The notes under the pieces are model-generated. The model searched no databases, was not told the origin of the DNA, and saw only the letters and a program-made list of their open reading frames with translations. From contig NZ_CP154859.1 in the NCBI RefSeq assembly GCF_039614725.1, positions 620,001 through 684,000 on the forward strand: a stretch of DNA of 64,000 bases. Reading direction: 5' to 3'. A program made the position numbers and the translations under genes. The stretch's first letter is position 1. Each line of letters starts with the position of its first letter. Positions 9,701-19,182 of this stretch are shown piece after piece. Origin of the DNA: Thauera sp. JM12B12 (GTDB lineage: Bacteria; Pseudomonadota; Gammaproteobacteria; Burkholderiales; Rhodocyclaceae).

Positions 9701-10646
9701 GTTCGACCTCCAGCCAGTTGCCGTCGGGCGTGACCATCTTCCACCACGCCAGGTTGTCGAGCGCCGTGCCCCACAGCACGGCCTTCTTGCCACCGGCGTT
9801 CATGGCGATGTTGCCGCCGATGCAGGACGCGCTCGCCGAGGTCGGGTCGACCGCGAACACGCGCCCGGCGAGCGCGGCGGCTTCCGACACGCGCTCGGTG
9901 ACCACGCCGGCGCCGGTGCGGATCGTGGGGTAGGGGTCGGCCATCGGGCCGTCGATGCCCGGCAGCACGGTGGGCTCCACCGCGCTCATGGCGAGCAGCT
10001 TCTCGGTGTTGATCACCACCGAGCTGGCGTCGAGCGGCACCGCGCCGCCGGTGTAGCCGGTGCCGCCGCCGCGCGGGATGATGGTCAGGCCGAGCGCGAT
10101 GCACTCGCGCACCAGCGGCGCCATCTCTTCCTCGGTGTCGGGGTAGAGCACCACGAAGGGGTACTCGACGCGCCAGTCGGTGGCGTCGGTGACGTGCGAG
10201 ACGCGGGCGTGGCCGTCGAAGCAGATGTTGTCGCGGCGGGTGTGCTTCGTCAGCGCCTTGAGTACCGCCTTGCGGCGGCGCGCGGTGTCGTCGAACCAGC
10301 GCTCGAAGTTGGACACCGCCTCGCGCGCGCGGGCGATCAGCAGCGCCACGCGGTCGTTGCCCTGGCGGCGCTTGTCGACCTCGTTGAGGCGGTGATCGAG
10401 CGCACCGATCAGGGCCTCGCGGCGTTCCCGGCTGGTGAGCAGGTCGTCCTCGAGGTAGGGGTTGCGGCGCACGACCCAGATGTCGCCGAGCACCTCGTAC
10501 AGCATCCGCGCCGAGCGGCCGGTCACGCGTTCGGTGCGCAACTCGTCGAGCACCGACCAGGCTTCCGTGCCGAGCAGGCGGATGATGATCTCGCGGTCGG
10601 AGAACGAGGTGTAGTTGTACGGGATTTCGCGCAGGCGTTGGCTCAT
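6768..10646 (-). CDS. Giant FAD-binding / Fe-S (CCG-domain) oxidoreductase, DUF3683 type
   Basis: 1292 residues. In order: an N-terminal DUF3683-like region (about 1-170); a PCMH-type FAD-binding domain containing [14 protein letters not shown] (about 190-400); an FAD-linked oxidase C-terminal domain ending [11 protein letters not shown] (about 580-790); two ferredoxin-type clusters ([11 protein letters not shown] and [11 protein letters not shown], about 850-930); and two LldE/GlpC-like CCG repeats (PGCGSERL...CCGYP and HEPCHTPM...CCGESG). This is the D-lactate/glycolate dehydrogenase superfamily, with all electron-transfer parts in one chain, probably feeding the quinone pool. ATG 10646 ([11 protein letters not shown]) is preferred; upstream in-frame sequence is non-coding in character. 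The substrate is unknown. Confidence 0.88.
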   Translation of the reverse strand: MSQRLREIPYNYTSFSDREIIIRLLGTEAWSVLDELRTERVTGRSARMLYEVLGDIWVVRRNPYLEDDLLTSRERREALIGALDHRLNEVDKRRQGNDRVALLIARAREAVSNFERWFDDTARRRKAVLKALTKHTRRDNICFDGHARVSHVTDATDWRVEYPFVVLYPDTEEEMAPLVRECIALGLTIIPRGGGTGYTGGAVPLDASSVVINTEKLLAMSAVEPTVLPGIDGPMADPYPTIRTGAGVVTERVSEAAALAGRVFAVDPTSASASCIGGNIAMNAGGKKAVLWGTALDNLAWWKMVTPDGNWLEVERLDHNFGKIHEQETVRFRLRRSDGLTNAPLGEEILAMPGAACRKVGLGKDVTDKFLGGVPGVQKEGTDGLIVAARWVLHKMPPVTRTVCLEFFGQVREAVPAIVEITDFFKPGGGGHAAGVQLAGLEHLDERYVKAVGYATKAKRHGRPKMVLIGDVVGHDEDAVMRAASEVVRMTNARGSEGFIAVSPEQRKRFWLERSRTAAISRHTNAFKINEDVVIPLPRMGEYCDGIERINIELSTQNKIALCDALTEFLQGELPLNAGDADVASEELLGDRRQAALDQIAAVRGRWQWLLDNLDLPLAEAEAQFGEYGIVAGELSNRADAPRLFHRLQDYSIRVSWKQELRPQLRNIFDGNVFAPVLARIQEIHKEILRGRVFVALHMHAGDGNVHTNLPVNSDHYEMLQTANRAVDRIMALARSLDGVISGEHGIGITKIDYLTDEEMANFWAYKEKVDPEGRFNRGKLMRKGPIRGNLDNAYTPSFNLMGHESIIMEQTDVGDIAHDIKDCLRCGKCKPVCSTHVPRANLLYSPRNKILSTSLLIEAFLYEEQTRRGVSLAHWAEFEDVADHCTICHKCEKPCPVDIDFGDVSIKMRNLLRKQGKKSFNPGKAAAMAFLTIKDPTTIKAMRVGMMDWGYKAQRWAHDLGKRFGLVQPQVKTPPATLGKAPIKAQVIHFINKPMPGNLPKKTSRALLDIEDDKVIPVIRDPQKANGDSEAVFYFPGCGSERLFSQVGLATQAMLYHVGTQTVLPPGYLCCGYPQTAAGEEDKGQKITTDNRVLFHRVANTLNYLDIKTVIVSCGTCMDQLQKYEFEKIFPGCRLLDIHEYLMEKGVRLEGVSGVKYMYHEPCHTPMKVHSGIKVANELMGTRVDLSDRCCGESGTLAVARPDISTQARFRKQEEIEKGAAALREGDPNAKVKMLTSCPSCLQGMHRYANDAGGIEPDYIVVELAKHLLGDNWLPDYVAKANNGGIERVLL

Positions 10647-10849
10647 GGGACTACCGGTAAGCGGCTGCTGGGGAATGGACCATTCTAGCGAACCGCAGTG
10701 CACCATGCAGCAAAAATCAAGACCTTAACAAGGGCGTGGATTAAGGCCTGGCGCGCTTTTCGCGGGCTCATGCACGGCGCGCCGCAGTGCGCGGCGCGCC
10801 GCTTCCGACACGTGAGGGCCGGGCTGCGCCGCGGTCGCGGGGCGCGGGC

Positions 10850-11200
10850 TCAGCGCGCGGCCGTGAGGGCGATCTCTATGCGCCAGCCCGGGTCGACCAG
10901 GCCGGCGACCTGCACGCACGCGCGCGAGGGCGCGCTCCCCGGCGGGATCCAGGCGTCCCACACCGCGTTCATTGCCGCGCAGTCGGCCAGGTCGGTCAGG
11001 TAGATCGTGGCCATCAGGATGCGCGAGCGGTCGCTCCCCAGCCGCTGGAGCTGGCGGTCGATGCTGTCGAGCACCTCGCGCGTCTGGGTGGCGATGTCGG
11101 TGGCGCTGGTCGCGGGGACCTCGACGAGGTGGATGACGCCGGCGTGGATGACGGCGTCGGCGTAGCGGGCGGTGACGCCGTGACGTTCGATGTCTGACAT
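10850..11200 (-). CDS. RidA (YjgF/UK114) family protein
   Basis: 116 residues, the usual size of the trimeric Rid family. RidA hydrolyses reactive enamine/imine intermediates; other subgroups have unknown ligands. Visible landmarks are the central ILMATIYLTDLAD strand-helix and the C-terminal GWRIEIALTAA. The canonical catalytic motif of RidA (PxARxxVE) is replaced by DPGWRIEIA, so this is likely a Rid subfamily other than archetypal RidA, and imine deaminase activity should not be assumed. It is separated from the FAD gene downstream by about 200 bp, which contains a self-complementary CGGCGCGCCG repeat at 10774-10802. Confidence 0.82.
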   Translation of the reverse strand: MSDIERHGVTARYADAVIHAGVIHLVEVPATSATDIATQTREVLDSIDRQLQRLGSDRSRILMATIYLTDLADCAAMNAVWDAWIPPGSAPSRACVQVAGLVDPGWRIEIALTAAR

Positions 11201-11257
11201 GAGGGGGCTCCGGTGAGGGTTCTGGAAGCGCGCGAGTATAGGCCAGCGCGGAGGCGG

Positions 11258-11659
11258 TCAGCTCAGCGCCCAGGCGAGCGCGGCGTAGCGCAAGCCCTTG
11301 CCGAGCGCCATCCACGCCAGGCAGGCGAACCAGTTCAGGCGCAGCACGCCGGCAGCGGCGCACAACGCGTCGCCGATCAGCGGTACCCATGACAGCACGA
11401 GCGCGAGGCTGCCCCAGCGCTTCACGATCGCAAGCCGTGGCGTGAGCTCCTTGCGCGGCACCAGCCGGCCGAGCAGGTAGGTGCTCATGCCGCCGGCCGT
11501 GTTGGCGGTGGTGGCAGTGACGAGGGCCGCGAGCGAAAGCTCGGGACGCAGCACGACCACGCCGGCGAACACCGCCTCGGAGCCGCCGGGGAGCAGGGTC
11601 GCGGCGAGAAAGGCGGAGAGCGCGAGGCCGCCGAGCGTCGCCAGGTCGCTGCTCACCAT
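11258..11659 (-). CDS. YqaA-like small inner-membrane protein (VTT/DedA-like)
   Basis: 133 residues with three to four hydrophobic segments (about 8-30, 38-60, 85-105, 112-130). It carries the motif GSEAVFAG and a glycine-rich ANTAGGMSTYLLGR loop typical of YqaA, a short relative of the DedA/SNARE-associated (VTT) membrane proteins. DedA proteins are linked to lipid flipping and envelope homeostasis; YqaA has no proven role. It lies 57 bp upstream of the RidA gene on the same strand, so co-transcription is possible. Confidence 0.77.
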   Translation of the reverse strand: MVSSDLATLGGLALSAFLAATLLPGGSEAVFAGVVVLRPELSLAALVTATTANTAGGMSTYLLGRLVPRKELTPRLAIVKRWGSLALVLSWVPLIGDALCAAAGVLRLNWFACLAWMALGKGLRYAALAWALS

Positions 11660-11791
11660 GATGCGGCCTGCTCGGATCGGACTCGGGGTGCAGGGGTCTT
11701 TCGCGAAATGACGAATGGATTGACGGGAAATAATGCCATATGCAAAATCCGGATACGCATTCCGCGTAAAACGTGATCAGGGAGAGAATCG

Positions 11792-12250
11792 ATGAAGAGC
11801 ATCGTCGGCGCCGTGTGCGCCACCCTTGCCGTGCTGGCGCTGACCCCCTCGCAAGCCTGGGCCAATCCGCAGCACGAGCGCATGAAGCGCTGCAACGCCG
11901 AGGCGCGGGAACAGGTACTGAAGGGGGACGCGCGCAAGGCGTTCATGAGCACCTGCCTGCGCGGGAAGCACGACGCAGCGGCACCCGCAGCGCCGGCTGC
12001 AGCCCAGCCCGCGCTAGCGCCGGCCACGGGCGCCGGTCCGGAGGCGTCCGCGGCGGCCGTCTCGGCTGCGGCGTCCCCGCTCGCGGCTTCGGCTGGCGTT
12101 GGCGGCGCCGCAGCGCCCGCGCTTGCCGCCGCGGATGCGCCTTCCGTCGATGACACGGCGCGCACCAAGGCCTGCAACCAGTCGGCGACCGAGCAGTCGC
12201 TGCGCGGCGCCAAGCGCAAGGCCTTCATCGCCGAATGCCTCAAGGGCTGA
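11792..12250 (+). CDS. PsiF-repeat secreted protein
   Basis: 152 residues. A signal peptide (about 1-24, ending AWA) is followed by two PsiF repeats (about 27-60, RMKRCNAEAREQVLKGDARK; and about 120-152, KACNQSATEQSLRGAKRK). They are joined by an Ala/Pro/Ser-rich linker of about 60 residues. Each repeat keeps the Cys pair and the KxRKAFxxxCL ending. PsiF was found as phosphate-starvation inducible in E. coli; its molecular role is unknown. No PHO box was recognised upstream. Confidence 0.85.
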   Translation: MKSIVGAVCATLAVLALTPSQAWANPQHERMKRCNAEAREQVLKGDARKAFMSTCLRGKHDAAAPAAPAAAQPALAPATGAGPEASAAAVSAAASPLAASAGVGGAAAPALAAADAPSVDDTARTKACNQSATEQSLRGAKRKAFIAECLKG

Positions 12251-12332
12251 GCAGCCGCCGGGTCGAGATCGAGCGCGCGTCGCGGCCTCGCCGCGGTGCC
12301 GCTCGGCTGTCGCGTGCGCCGAGCGCGCACGC

Positions 12333-13226
12333 TCACACGATGTCGAAGAACACCAGGTCGCGCTCGACCTCGTCCGCAGAAAAGCCGCAGCCGAGGCGGC
12401 CGGGGCGATTGAGCACGATGTGGTCCTGTTTGATGTGGCGTTCGGGCTGGCCTTCGATCGCGACGTAGGTGCCGTTGGTGCTGTGATCGAACAGCACGAA
12501 CCCTTCTCGACGGCGTTCGATGCGCGCATGCTGGCGCGACGCGCGCGGGTCCATGATGCTCACGTCGTTGGCGAGCTCGCGGCCGAGCAGCAGCACCGGG
12601 CGCAACTCCTCCACGAACAGCACGTCCGCCTGGTGGCGCAGGCGAAGCCGGGTGCTCAAGCGGGCAGCGCCGGGAATCGAGGTCACCAGGCCGCTGCGAT
12701 GGCCGAGCGCATAGACCGGCCACTCCAGGCTGGCCCATTGCGGGCCGCTCAGCGGCTGCGCGCCGACCAGCGCGCGCGTGGCGCTGCTCGCCACCATCAC
12801 CGCCGTCCCCGAAACCAGGCCCTGCTCCGGTTCGCACAGGCCGGCGAGCTGGCGCGCGCGTTGCACGCCGTCGCCTCCGGGCTCGACGCGCTCGGCACCC
12901 ACGCCGTTCGCCTCGCCCTCGACGATCCCGTAGTGCAGGCCGAGGCGCACCGGTTGGTGGGCGCCGCGCAGCGGAGGCAGGTTGCGGATGCGCTGCTGCG
13001 CGTCGCTGGCGGCCTGGATGCCGGCGTCGCTGCGGTCGAAGACCGCCACCGTCTGCGCAGGCTCCGATGTCAGGATCCGTCCGCCTTGCGCCGCGATCGC
13101 GCGCTCGATGCGGTTCGCGCAACGTTCGGCGGCATGGCGCGCTTCCTCCTCGCCCAGCCGGTCGGCAAGGGCGCCGTCCCAGTGGTGCAGGGCGACGAGG
13201 ACACAGAGGTTCTTTCGCTCGGACAT
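12333..13226 (-). CDS. Degenerate nucleotide-cyclase-like domain fused to FHA domain
   Basis: 297 residues from ATG 13226; a TTG at 13271 would add 15. Residues 1-170 resemble a class III adenylate/guanylate cyclase fold (helix AERCANRIERAI, strand PVRLGLHYGIVEGEA, then GVQRARQLAGL), but the metal-binding aspartates and substrate residues of active cyclases are not evident. The C-terminal 100 residues are an FHA domain with VLLLGRE, SRQHARI and HSTNGTY, which bind phosphothreonine. It probably works as a cytoplasmic signalling adaptor for Ser/Thr phosphorylation. No kinase is encoded nearby. Confidence 0.8.
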   Translation of the reverse strand: MSERKNLCVLVALHHWDGALADRLGEEEARHAAERCANRIERAIAAQGGRILTSEPAQTVAVFDRSDAGIQAASDAQQRIRNLPPLRGAHQPVRLGLHYGIVEGEANGVGAERVEPGGDGVQRARQLAGLCEPEQGLVSGTAVMVASSATRALVGAQPLSGPQWASLEWPVYALGHRSGLVTSIPGAARLSTRLRLRHQADVLFVEELRPVLLLGRELANDVSIMDPRASRQHARIERRREGFVLFDHSTNGTYVAIEGQPERHIKQDHIVLNRPGRLGCGFSADEVERDLVFFDIV

Positions 13227-13349
13227 CGATGACGGTTCCGGTTGGTCGCAGCGAATGGTGCGCTTGTTCAATGATGGTCAGGCGATGCGCGTGCCGCAAG
13301 GACGTTCATCCGCAGCGCGTACCTGCGCTCGCGCCCTGGGGGCGTCGAA

Positions 13350-14291
13350 TCAGTCCGCTGCTTCGCCGGGGCGGAACAGGCGCACCGTCTCGGCGCGCGC
13401 GGCGGTCGGCAACTCGATCGGATCGAAGGCGGTGTCGCCTTCCTCCACCACGGTCTGCTGCGTGAGGCCGACGAAGTCGAACAGGCGCGCATCGGCCAGG
13501 TGCGAGGGCACGACGTTCTTCAGGGAGGTGGCGAGCGACTCGATGCGCCCGGGGTAGTCGCGCGCCCAGCCCTGCAGCATGGCCTTGATCTGCTTGCGCT
13601 GGGCGTTCTCCTGCGAGCCGCACAGGTTGCACGGGATGATCGGGAAATCCATCGTGCGCGCGAAGCGGGCGATGTCGGCCTCGGTACAGTAGGCGAGCGG
13701 GCGGATCACCACGTGGTTGCCGTCGTCGCTGACCAGCTTTGGCGGCATGGCCTTGATCTTGCCGCCGAAGAACATGTTCAGGAACAGCGTCTCGAGCATG
13801 TCGTCGCGGTGGTGACCGAGCGCGATGCGGGTGGCGCCGATCTCCTTCGCGGTGCGGTAGATGATGCCGCGGCGCAGGCGCGAGCACAGCGAGCAGGTGG
13901 TCTTGCCCTCGGGGATCTTGTCCTTGACGATCGAGTAGGTGTCCTCGGTGACGATGCGGTACTCGACGCCGATGGATTCGAAGTAGGCCGGCAGCACGTG
14001 GTCGGGGAAGCCGGGCTGCTTCTGGTCGAGGTTCATCGCCACGATCCGGAAGTCCACCGGCGCGCGCTCGCGCAGCGCGAGCAGGCAGGACAGCAGGGTG
14101 TAGGAGTCCTTGCCGCCGGAGACGCACACCATCACGGTGTCGCCGTCGCCGATCATGTTGTAGTCGCCGATGGCCTCGCCGACGCCGCGCTCGAGCTTCT
14201 TCTTCAGGCGCAGGAAGGTGTTGGAAAAGCGGGCGTCGGCGCCGGCCGCGGCGGGCGCAAGGGTTTCGGCGGGGGCGGGCACGGCAGTCAC
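13350..14291 (-). CDS. ttcA: tRNA 2-thiocytidine(32) synthetase TtcA
   Basis: 313 residues. It thiolates cytidine 32 of certain tRNAs using ATP and an iron-sulfur cluster. The PP-loop SGGKDS lies at residues 58-63, and the two cluster/catalytic pairs are CSLC (Cys133, Cys136) and CNLCGSQ (Cys221, Cys224), all conserved. The first 20 residues are Ala/Pro-rich and poorly conserved in type. It lies about 120 bp downstream of the FHA gene on the same strand and 135 bp from the pteridine reductase gene. Confidence 0.95.
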   Translation of the reverse strand: MTAVPAPAETLAPAAAGADARFSNTFLRLKKKLERGVGEAIGDYNMIGDGDTVMVCVSGGKDSYTLLSCLLALRERAPVDFRIVAMNLDQKQPGFPDHVLPAYFESIGVEYRIVTEDTYSIVKDKIPEGKTTCSLCSRLRRGIIYRTAKEIGATRIALGHHRDDMLETLFLNMFFGGKIKAMPPKLVSDDGNHVVIRPLAYCTEADIARFARTMDFPIIPCNLCGSQENAQRKQIKAMLQGWARDYPGRIESLATSLKNVVPSHLADARLFDFVGLTQQTVVEEGDTAFDPIELPTAARAETVRLFRPGEAAD

Positions 14292-14426
14292 GGTCGGGGC
14301 TCGTCGGCAAGGATCACGCGCGGATTATCCCAGAAACGAGCGTCTCGATTGGCACGCGATCGGTTTGCGCGCGCCGGGCGTGCAGGCGCGTTGTGCGTTG
14401 TCCGGGTGTGCCGGGGCGCCCGCAGG

Positions 14427-15200
14427 TCACAGGTGCGCGCTGCGCCCGCCGTCCACGGCGATGATCTGGCCGGTTATGTAGGGCGCATCGAACATGAGGA
14501 AGCTCACCGTGCGCGCGATGTCGGCGGCGCTGCCGACGCGCTTGAGCAGGGTGTGGGCGATGATGCGCTCGCGCTCGGCGGGCGGGAATTGCCCGTCCTC
14601 CGGCCAGTCGATCGGACCCGGGGAGACGCCGTTCACCCGCACCGCGGGTGCGAGCTCGATCGCCAGCGCGCGCGTGAGCGCGGCGAGTCCGCCCTTGGCG
14701 GCGCTGTAAACCGGATAGCGTTCGAGCGGCCGTTCGGCGTGGATGTCGACGATATTGACGATCGCGCCGCGGCCGCTCGACCCGAGCGCGGGGGCGAGCG
14801 CCTGCGACAGGAACAGCGGCCCCATCAGGTTCGAGCCGATGAGCTCGTCCCACGCTGCGCGGTCGATCCGCCCCACCGGTGTGGGGAAGAAACTCGAGGC
14901 GTTGTTGACCAGGCCGTCGAGCCGGCCACCGCTGCGCTCGAGGACCTGGGCGGCGATCTCGTCGGCGGCGCCGAAGCGCGCGAGGTCGCCGCCGACGGTG
15001 AAGGCCGAGCCTGGACGTTCGGCGTCGAGCGCGGCCGCCAGCGTCAGCGCGGCGTCGGCGCTGTGGCGGTAATGCAGCGCGATGCGCGCGCCGCGGGCGT
15101 GCAGCTGGCGCGCAATCTCTGCGCCGACGCGGCGTGCGGCACCGGTGACGAGGATCAGGGGGGCTTCGTCGGCAAGCGTGGCGGGAAGGGGAGGGGGCAT
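14427..15200 (-). CDS. Pteridine reductase, short-chain dehydrogenase family
   Basis: 257 residues. The NADPH site TGAARRVGAEIA has the double Arg that marks pteridine reductases among SDRs; NNASSFFPTPVG and the active-site YPVYSAAKGG with its Tyr-x3-Lys follow. It reduces dihydrobiopterin/dihydrofolate-type pterins (PTR1/FolM-like). ATG 15200 is chosen because GGAG lies about 6 nt upstream; the GTG at 15212 is an alternative. It is divergent from the MidA-like methyltransferase, a pairing often seen near ttcA in betaproteobacteria. Confidence 0.85.
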   Translation of the reverse strand: MPPPLPATLADEAPLILVTGAARRVGAEIARQLHARGARIALHYRHSADAALTLAAALDAERPGSAFTVGGDLARFGAADEIAAQVLERSGGRLDGLVNNASSFFPTPVGRIDRAAWDELIGSNLMGPLFLSQALAPALGSSGRGAIVNIVDIHAERPLERYPVYSAAKGGLAALTRALAIELAPAVRVNGVSPGPIDWPEDGQFPPAERERIIAHTLLKRVGSAADIARTVSFLMFDAPYITGQIIAVDGGRSAHL

Positions 15201-15254
15201 CGGTTTCTCCACGACGCTCCGGCGCTCGATCGGGTGTTGGGCCGAGCCTGCCGT

Positions 15255-15260
15255 TACAAT
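15255..15260 (+). promoter_or_regulatory. Possible -10 element of the MidA-like gene
   Basis: TACAAT lies 33 nt before the ATG and is followed by CGCGAAC. Almost the same block stands before argS (TATAATCGCG) and before the cobalamin-binding-like gene (TACAATCGCA). No good -35 box is visible at the usual distance, so this is only suggestive. Confidence 0.35.
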
Positions 15261-15293
15261 CGCGAACTCTTCTCCATGTCGGGTTGAACGTTC

Positions 15294-16469
15294 ATGTCTT
15301 CATTGCCTCAGCCGTCCGCCGAAGCGCTCGCCCAGAGCGCACGCCTGCTCGAACGCATCGAGACGGAGATCGCGGCCGCGGGCGGCTGGATTTCGTTTGC
15401 CCGCTACATGGAGCTCGCGCTCTATGCGCCGGGACTAGGCTATTACAGCGGCGGCGCCCGAAAGTTCGGTCCGGGCGGCGATTTCATCACCGCGCCCGAG
15501 CTTACCCCGCTTTTCGGTCAGGCGCTGGCCGTCCAGGTCGAGCAGGTCATGCACGCCAGCGCGCCGGCGCTGATCGAGGTCGGCGCCGGCACCGGCCTGC
15601 TGGCCGCGGATCTGCTGCTCGAGCTTGAACGTCGCGGCTGCGTGCCGGACAGCTACGGGATCCTCGAGGTCTCCGGTGAGCTGCGCGCACGCCAGTTCGA
15701 CACGCTGGCGGAGAAGGTGCCGCACCTGGCGGGACGGGTGCGCTGGCTCGACGCCCTGCCCGAGCGCTTTTCCGGTGCGGTGGTGGCCAACGAGGTGCTC
15801 GACGTGATGCCGGTGCACCTGCTGGTGTCGACCGCCGACGGCCTGGCCGAGCGCGGCGTGGCCTTCGAAGCTGACACGGCGGGCGTGCGCCGGCTGTGCT
15901 GGGCCGATGTGCCGGCGGCGGGCGCGGTGCGCGAGGCCGGGTTGGCGCTGAATCTGCCCGCCCCCGCCGGCGGCGAGTACGTGACCGAGCTCAACCTTGC
16001 CGGCGCCGCCTGGGTGGCGGCCTGGGCAGATCGGCTGCAGGCGGGCGCCCTGCTGCTGATCGATTACGGGTATCCGCGTGCCGAGTACTATCTGCCCTCG
16101 CGTTCGGGCGGCACCCTGCTGTGCTACTACCGCCACCATGCCCACGGCGACCCCTTCCTGTGGCCGGGGCTCAACGACATCACCGCCTTCGTCGACTTCA
16201 CCACGGTAGCCGAAGCCGGCCATGAGGCGGGGCTGACGGTGGCGGGCTACACCACGCAGGCGCAGTTCCTGTTCAACTGCGGCGTCCTCGACTGCCTGGC
16301 CCGGCGGGGCCCGCAGGAGAGCGCGGACTACATCCGCGCGGCGCGCGCGGTGCAAAGGCTCACCGCGCCGCAGGAGATGGGCGAGCTGTTCAAGGTGCTG
16401 GCGCTCACGCGCGGCCTCGACGCGCCGCTGCTCGGTTTCGTGCGCGGCGACCGCCTGCACGCGCTCTGA
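15294..16469 (+). CDS. MidA-like SAM-dependent methyltransferase (DUF185)
   Basis: 391 residues. It belongs to the NDUFAF7/MidA family: ISFARYMELALYAPGLGYYS at the N-terminus, the SAM loop LIEVGAGTGLLAADLL, the VVANEVLDVMPVH segment, and IDYGYPRAEYY with the C-terminal HDP-like region replaced by AHGDPFLWPGLNDIT. The eukaryotic relative methylates an arginine of complex I subunit NDUFS2. A role in bacterial complex I is plausible but unproven. It converges with the alpha/beta hydrolase gene 18 bp away. Confidence 0.87.
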   Translation: MSSLPQPSAEALAQSARLLERIETEIAAAGGWISFARYMELALYAPGLGYYSGGARKFGPGGDFITAPELTPLFGQALAVQVEQVMHASAPALIEVGAGTGLLAADLLLELERRGCVPDSYGILEVSGELRARQFDTLAEKVPHLAGRVRWLDALPERFSGAVVANEVLDVMPVHLLVSTADGLAERGVAFEADTAGVRRLCWADVPAAGAVREAGLALNLPAPAGGEYVTELNLAGAAWVAAWADRLQAGALLLIDYGYPRAEYYLPSRSGGTLLCYYRHHAHGDPFLWPGLNDITAFVDFTTVAEAGHEAGLTVAGYTTQAQFLFNCGVLDCLARRGPQESADYIRAARAVQRLTAPQEMGELFKVLALTRGLDAPLLGFVRGDRLHAL

Positions 16470-16487
16470 GGCGCGCCCGCCCTCCGC

Positions 16488-17291
16488 TCAGAGGTTGCGC
16501 TCGCCGAGCCAGTCGGCGATGCGGATCGCCACCTTTTCCCAGTCGCGCTCGAGCATCATGCCGTGGCCCAGGCCGGGGAAGATCTCGGCCTGGCGGCCAT
16601 AGGTGAGCGCGGTCATGTGCACCTGGTCGGGCGGGATGAGGGCGTCGTGTTCCGCGCCGAGGATCAGCATCGGCGAGCGATGCATGCGCGCGGGCTGCGG
16701 CAGGTTGAACAGCGACATGTCCCAGATCGCACGGTGCGACTCGGGCTGGCTGAGGCGGTAGTAGCGCAGCAGGTCGCTCGGCGACACCGGCTGGTGGAAG
16801 AGCGCCTCGCGCAGGCTGTCGATGTTCACATCGTTGCCCGACATGATGTTGTTGAGGTCGGCGAGCAGGTTCGGGCGCTTGAGCATGAGGCCGAAGGCCG
16901 AGCCCATCAGCCCCTGCGGCGGCACCGCCGACATCAGCACGGTGGCCGGGGCGTCGTACTGCTCGAGATATTTCTGCACCACCATGCCGCCCATCGAGTG
17001 GCCGATCAGCACCGGTGGTGCGGGGAGCTTGGCGGCGACCTCGGCGACGTCGCGCACGTAGTCGTCGAGCGAATAGGCGTCGAGCAGCTCGCGCCGCCGG
17101 CTCCTGCCGTGACCTGAGAGCGACACCGCGTAGGCGGCCCAGCCGCGACGCGCGAACCAGGGCAGGAAGTGCTCTTCCCAGCACCACGCCGAGACGTAGG
17201 CCCCATGGATGAAGAGCAGCGGACGTTCATGGGCGGCGTGCTCGGGGGCGTGACACAGCACCTCGAGCTCGCCGAAGCGGGTTGCATTCAT
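16488..17291 (-). CDS. Alpha/beta hydrolase
   Basis: 267 residues. The fold is clear from the oxyanion strand [15 protein letters not shown] (about 25-38), the nucleophile elbow GHSMGG with Ser99, and late acid/His segments ([10 protein letters not shown] and GLGHGMMLE). There is no signal peptide, so it is cytosolic. The substrate cannot be inferred; esterase or lipase-like activity is likely. Its ATG overlaps the stop of cca by 4 nt (ATGA), which makes it the fourth gene of a tight minus-strand run SDR-GST-cca-hydrolase. Confidence 0.83.
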   Translation of the reverse strand: MNATRFGELEVLCHAPEHAAHERPLLFIHGAYVSAWCWEEHFLPWFARRGWAAYAVSLSGHGRSRRRELLDAYSLDDYVRDVAEVAAKLPAPPVLIGHSMGGMVVQKYLEQYDAPATVLMSAVPPQGLMGSAFGLMLKRPNLLADLNNIMSGNDVNIDSLREALFHQPVSPSDLLRYYRLSQPESHRAIWDMSLFNLPQPARMHRSPMLILGAEHDALIPPDQVHMTALTYGRQAEIFPGLGHGMMLERDWEKVAIRIADWLGERNL

Positions 17292-18508
17292 TTGATGTCC
17301 TTGTCCAGGGCCTTGACCGCGGCCACGCGGGCGGCGTGCAAAGCCTGCGGGATCTGCGATTTTTCCGTGCAGTTGCGTGCAATTGTACCCGCATCGACCG
17401 CACGCACTGCCGCCAGCGCGGCCGGCCAGCGTGTCAAAGGTCTCGTCGCCGCGGCGATCGCGCCGATGCGCCCCGCCTGGTCGCAGGCGGCGGCCTCGAG
17501 CATGAGCAGGAAGCGTTCCGGGCGGCGCAGGCCGTCGCAGCGCTCGATCAGCCTGACCATGGTCTCCGGGCGCAGCTCCGCGGCGCGGGCGAGGATGCCG
17601 TGCTCGCGCGCCACCATCTCGGCGAGGTCGCGGCAGTCGGTGGGCGCCTTGAGGCGCTCCGACACCTCGCGCGCACGCCGTGCGCTGGCCGCCTCGTGGC
17701 CGTAGTGGTGGGGCAGCAGGTGCGCGGGGGTGTCGGCCTTGCCGAGATCGTGCAGCAGGCAGGCCCAGCGTACCGCGAGCGGTTGTGCGCTGGCGGCCGC
17801 GGCGTCAATCACCTGCAGCACGTGCTCACCGGTGTCGATCTCGGGGTGGTGTTTCTCCGGCTGGGGCACGCCGAACAGGCGGTCGAGTTCGGGCAGCAGG
17901 CGAGCGAGCGCGCCACAGTCTCGCAGCGCGCGGATCATGCGCGAGGGGCGCGCCTCCATCAGTCCGCGCGCCAGCTCCTGCCACACGCGCTCGGCGACCA
18001 GGTGGTCGATCTCGCCGGCGGCGACCATCTGTCGCATCAGCGCCAGGGTCTCGGGCGCCACGGTGAAATCCGTGAAGCGGGCAGCGAAGCGGGCCACGCG
18101 CAGGACGCGCAGCGGGTCCTCGGCGAAGGCCGGCGACACATGGCGGAACACGCGCGCGGCGAGGTCGCGCTGGCCACCGTAGGGATCGATCAGCGTGCCG
18201 TCCTCGGCGCGCGCGATCGCGTTGATGGTGAGGTCGCGGCGCAGCAGATCCTCTTCCAGCGTCACCTCGGGCGCGGCGTGGCAGACGAAGCCGGTGTAGC
18301 CGTGGCCGGACTTGCGCTCGGTGCGCGCGAGCGCGTACTCCTCGTTGCTGTCCGGATGCAGGAACACCGGGAAGTCGCGCCCGACCGGGCGGAAGCCGCG
18401 CGCGCGCATCTCTTCCGGGGTGCTGCCGACGACGACCCAGTCGCGGTCCTTGACCGGCAGCCCGAGCAGGGCGTCGCGCACCGCCCCGCCGACGATGTAG
18501 GCCTGCAT
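17288..18508 (-). CDS. cca: Multifunctional CCA-adding enzyme with HD domain
   Basis: 406 residues, close to E. coli Cca (412). It adds or repairs the 3'-CCA of tRNA. Motifs are [11 protein letters not shown], the catalytic aspartates in [17 protein letters not shown] and DPLRVLR in the nucleotidyltransferase/RNA-binding half, and [11 protein letters not shown] in the C-terminal HD phosphohydrolase domain (about 225-330). The start ATG shares one base with the GST stop (TGATG). The C-terminal tail after the HD domain is Ala-rich. Confidence 0.95.
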   Translation of the reverse strand: MQAYIVGGAVRDALLGLPVKDRDWVVVGSTPEEMRARGFRPVGRDFPVFLHPDSNEEYALARTERKSGHGYTGFVCHAAPEVTLEEDLLRRDLTINAIARAEDGTLIDPYGGQRDLAARVFRHVSPAFAEDPLRVLRVARFAARFTDFTVAPETLALMRQMVAAGEIDHLVAERVWQELARGLMEARPSRMIRALRDCGALARLLPELDRLFGVPQPEKHHPEIDTGEHVLQVIDAAAASAQPLAVRWACLLHDLGKADTPAHLLPHHYGHEAASARRAREVSERLKAPTDCRDLAEMVAREHGILARAAELRPETMVRLIERCDGLRRPERFLLMLEAAACDQAGRIGAIAAATRPLTRWPAALAAVRAVDAGTIARNCTEKSQIPQALHAARVAAVKALDKDIK

Positions 18509-19152
18509 CAGCCGTAGAGGTCCTCTTCCGGGATCGATTCGGTCTCGGCGCGCGCCGCGGCGGTCCAGTCCTGCATGTGCGGATTCGCGAGCAGCGTGGC
18601 GAGGTATTCGCCGGCAGCGCCCGCGGGCTTGACACCATAGGTCTGGAAGCGGAAGGCGACCGGGGCGAAGGCGGCATCGGCGAGGCTGAAGCGCCCGAAC
18701 AGGTAGGGGCCTTCCTTGGCGAAGCGGGTGCGGCAGTCTTCCCAGATCGCCACGACGCGCGCGATGTCGGCATCCACCTCGGGGCTGTGGCCGAAGCCGG
18801 TGTAGTCCTTGCGGATGTTCATCGGCATGCGGCTGCGCAGGTTCTGGAAGCCCGAGTGCATCTCGGCGGTCACCGCGCGGGCGACGGCGCGGGCCGCGGC
18901 GTCGGCGGGCAGCAGGGCGGGGTTCTTCTCGGCGAGGTACTCGCCGATGGCGAGCGAATCCCATACCGCGAGGCCGTGGTCGATGAGGCAGGGCACCTTG
19001 CCCGAGGGCGAGTGCGACAGGATGCGCTCGCGGCTGCCGGGGATGAACAGCGGAATGCGGATTTCCTCGAAGTGGAAGCCGCCCTCGCGCGCAGCCAGCC
19101 AGGCGCGCAGGGACCAGGACGAGTAGTTCTTGTTGCCGATGATGAGCTTCAT
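18508..19152 (-). CDS. Glutathione S-transferase family protein
   Basis: 214 residues. The N-terminal thioredoxin-like half has [16 protein letters not shown], with a possible catalytic Ser, and the GSH-binding [19 protein letters not shown] (cis-Pro then Ser). The C-terminal half is all-helical. The [18 protein letters not shown] motif is the conserved N-capping box of GSTs. It may detoxify electrophiles, but many such bacterial GSTs have unknown substrates. It is coupled to cca through a one-base stop/start overlap. Confidence 0.87.
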   Translation of the reverse strand: MKLIIGNKNYSSWSLRAWLAAREGGFHFEEIRIPLFIPGSRERILSHSPSGKVPCLIDHGLAVWDSLAIGEYLAEKNPALLPADAAARAVARAVTAEMHSGFQNLRSRMPMNIRKDYTGFGHSPEVDADIARVVAIWEDCRTRFAKEGPYLFGRFSLADAAFAPVAFRFQTYGVKPAGAAGEYLATLLANPHMQDWTAAARAETESIPEEDLYG

Positions 19153-19182
19153 CGTGTGCTCCGGGTCACGTGGTTGGGAGGT

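Noticed and set aside
6747..10688. A 1313-codon open frame on the plus strand opposite the FAD/Fe-S oxidoreductase
   Set aside because: It is antisense to a gene with clear domains and motifs; its His/Val/Leu/Ala-rich composition is what a high-GC antisense frame produces.
10774..10802. GC-rich repeated palindrome CGGCGCGCCG as terminator of the RidA gene
   Set aside because: No U tract on either strand; could equally be a chance GC-rich dyad.
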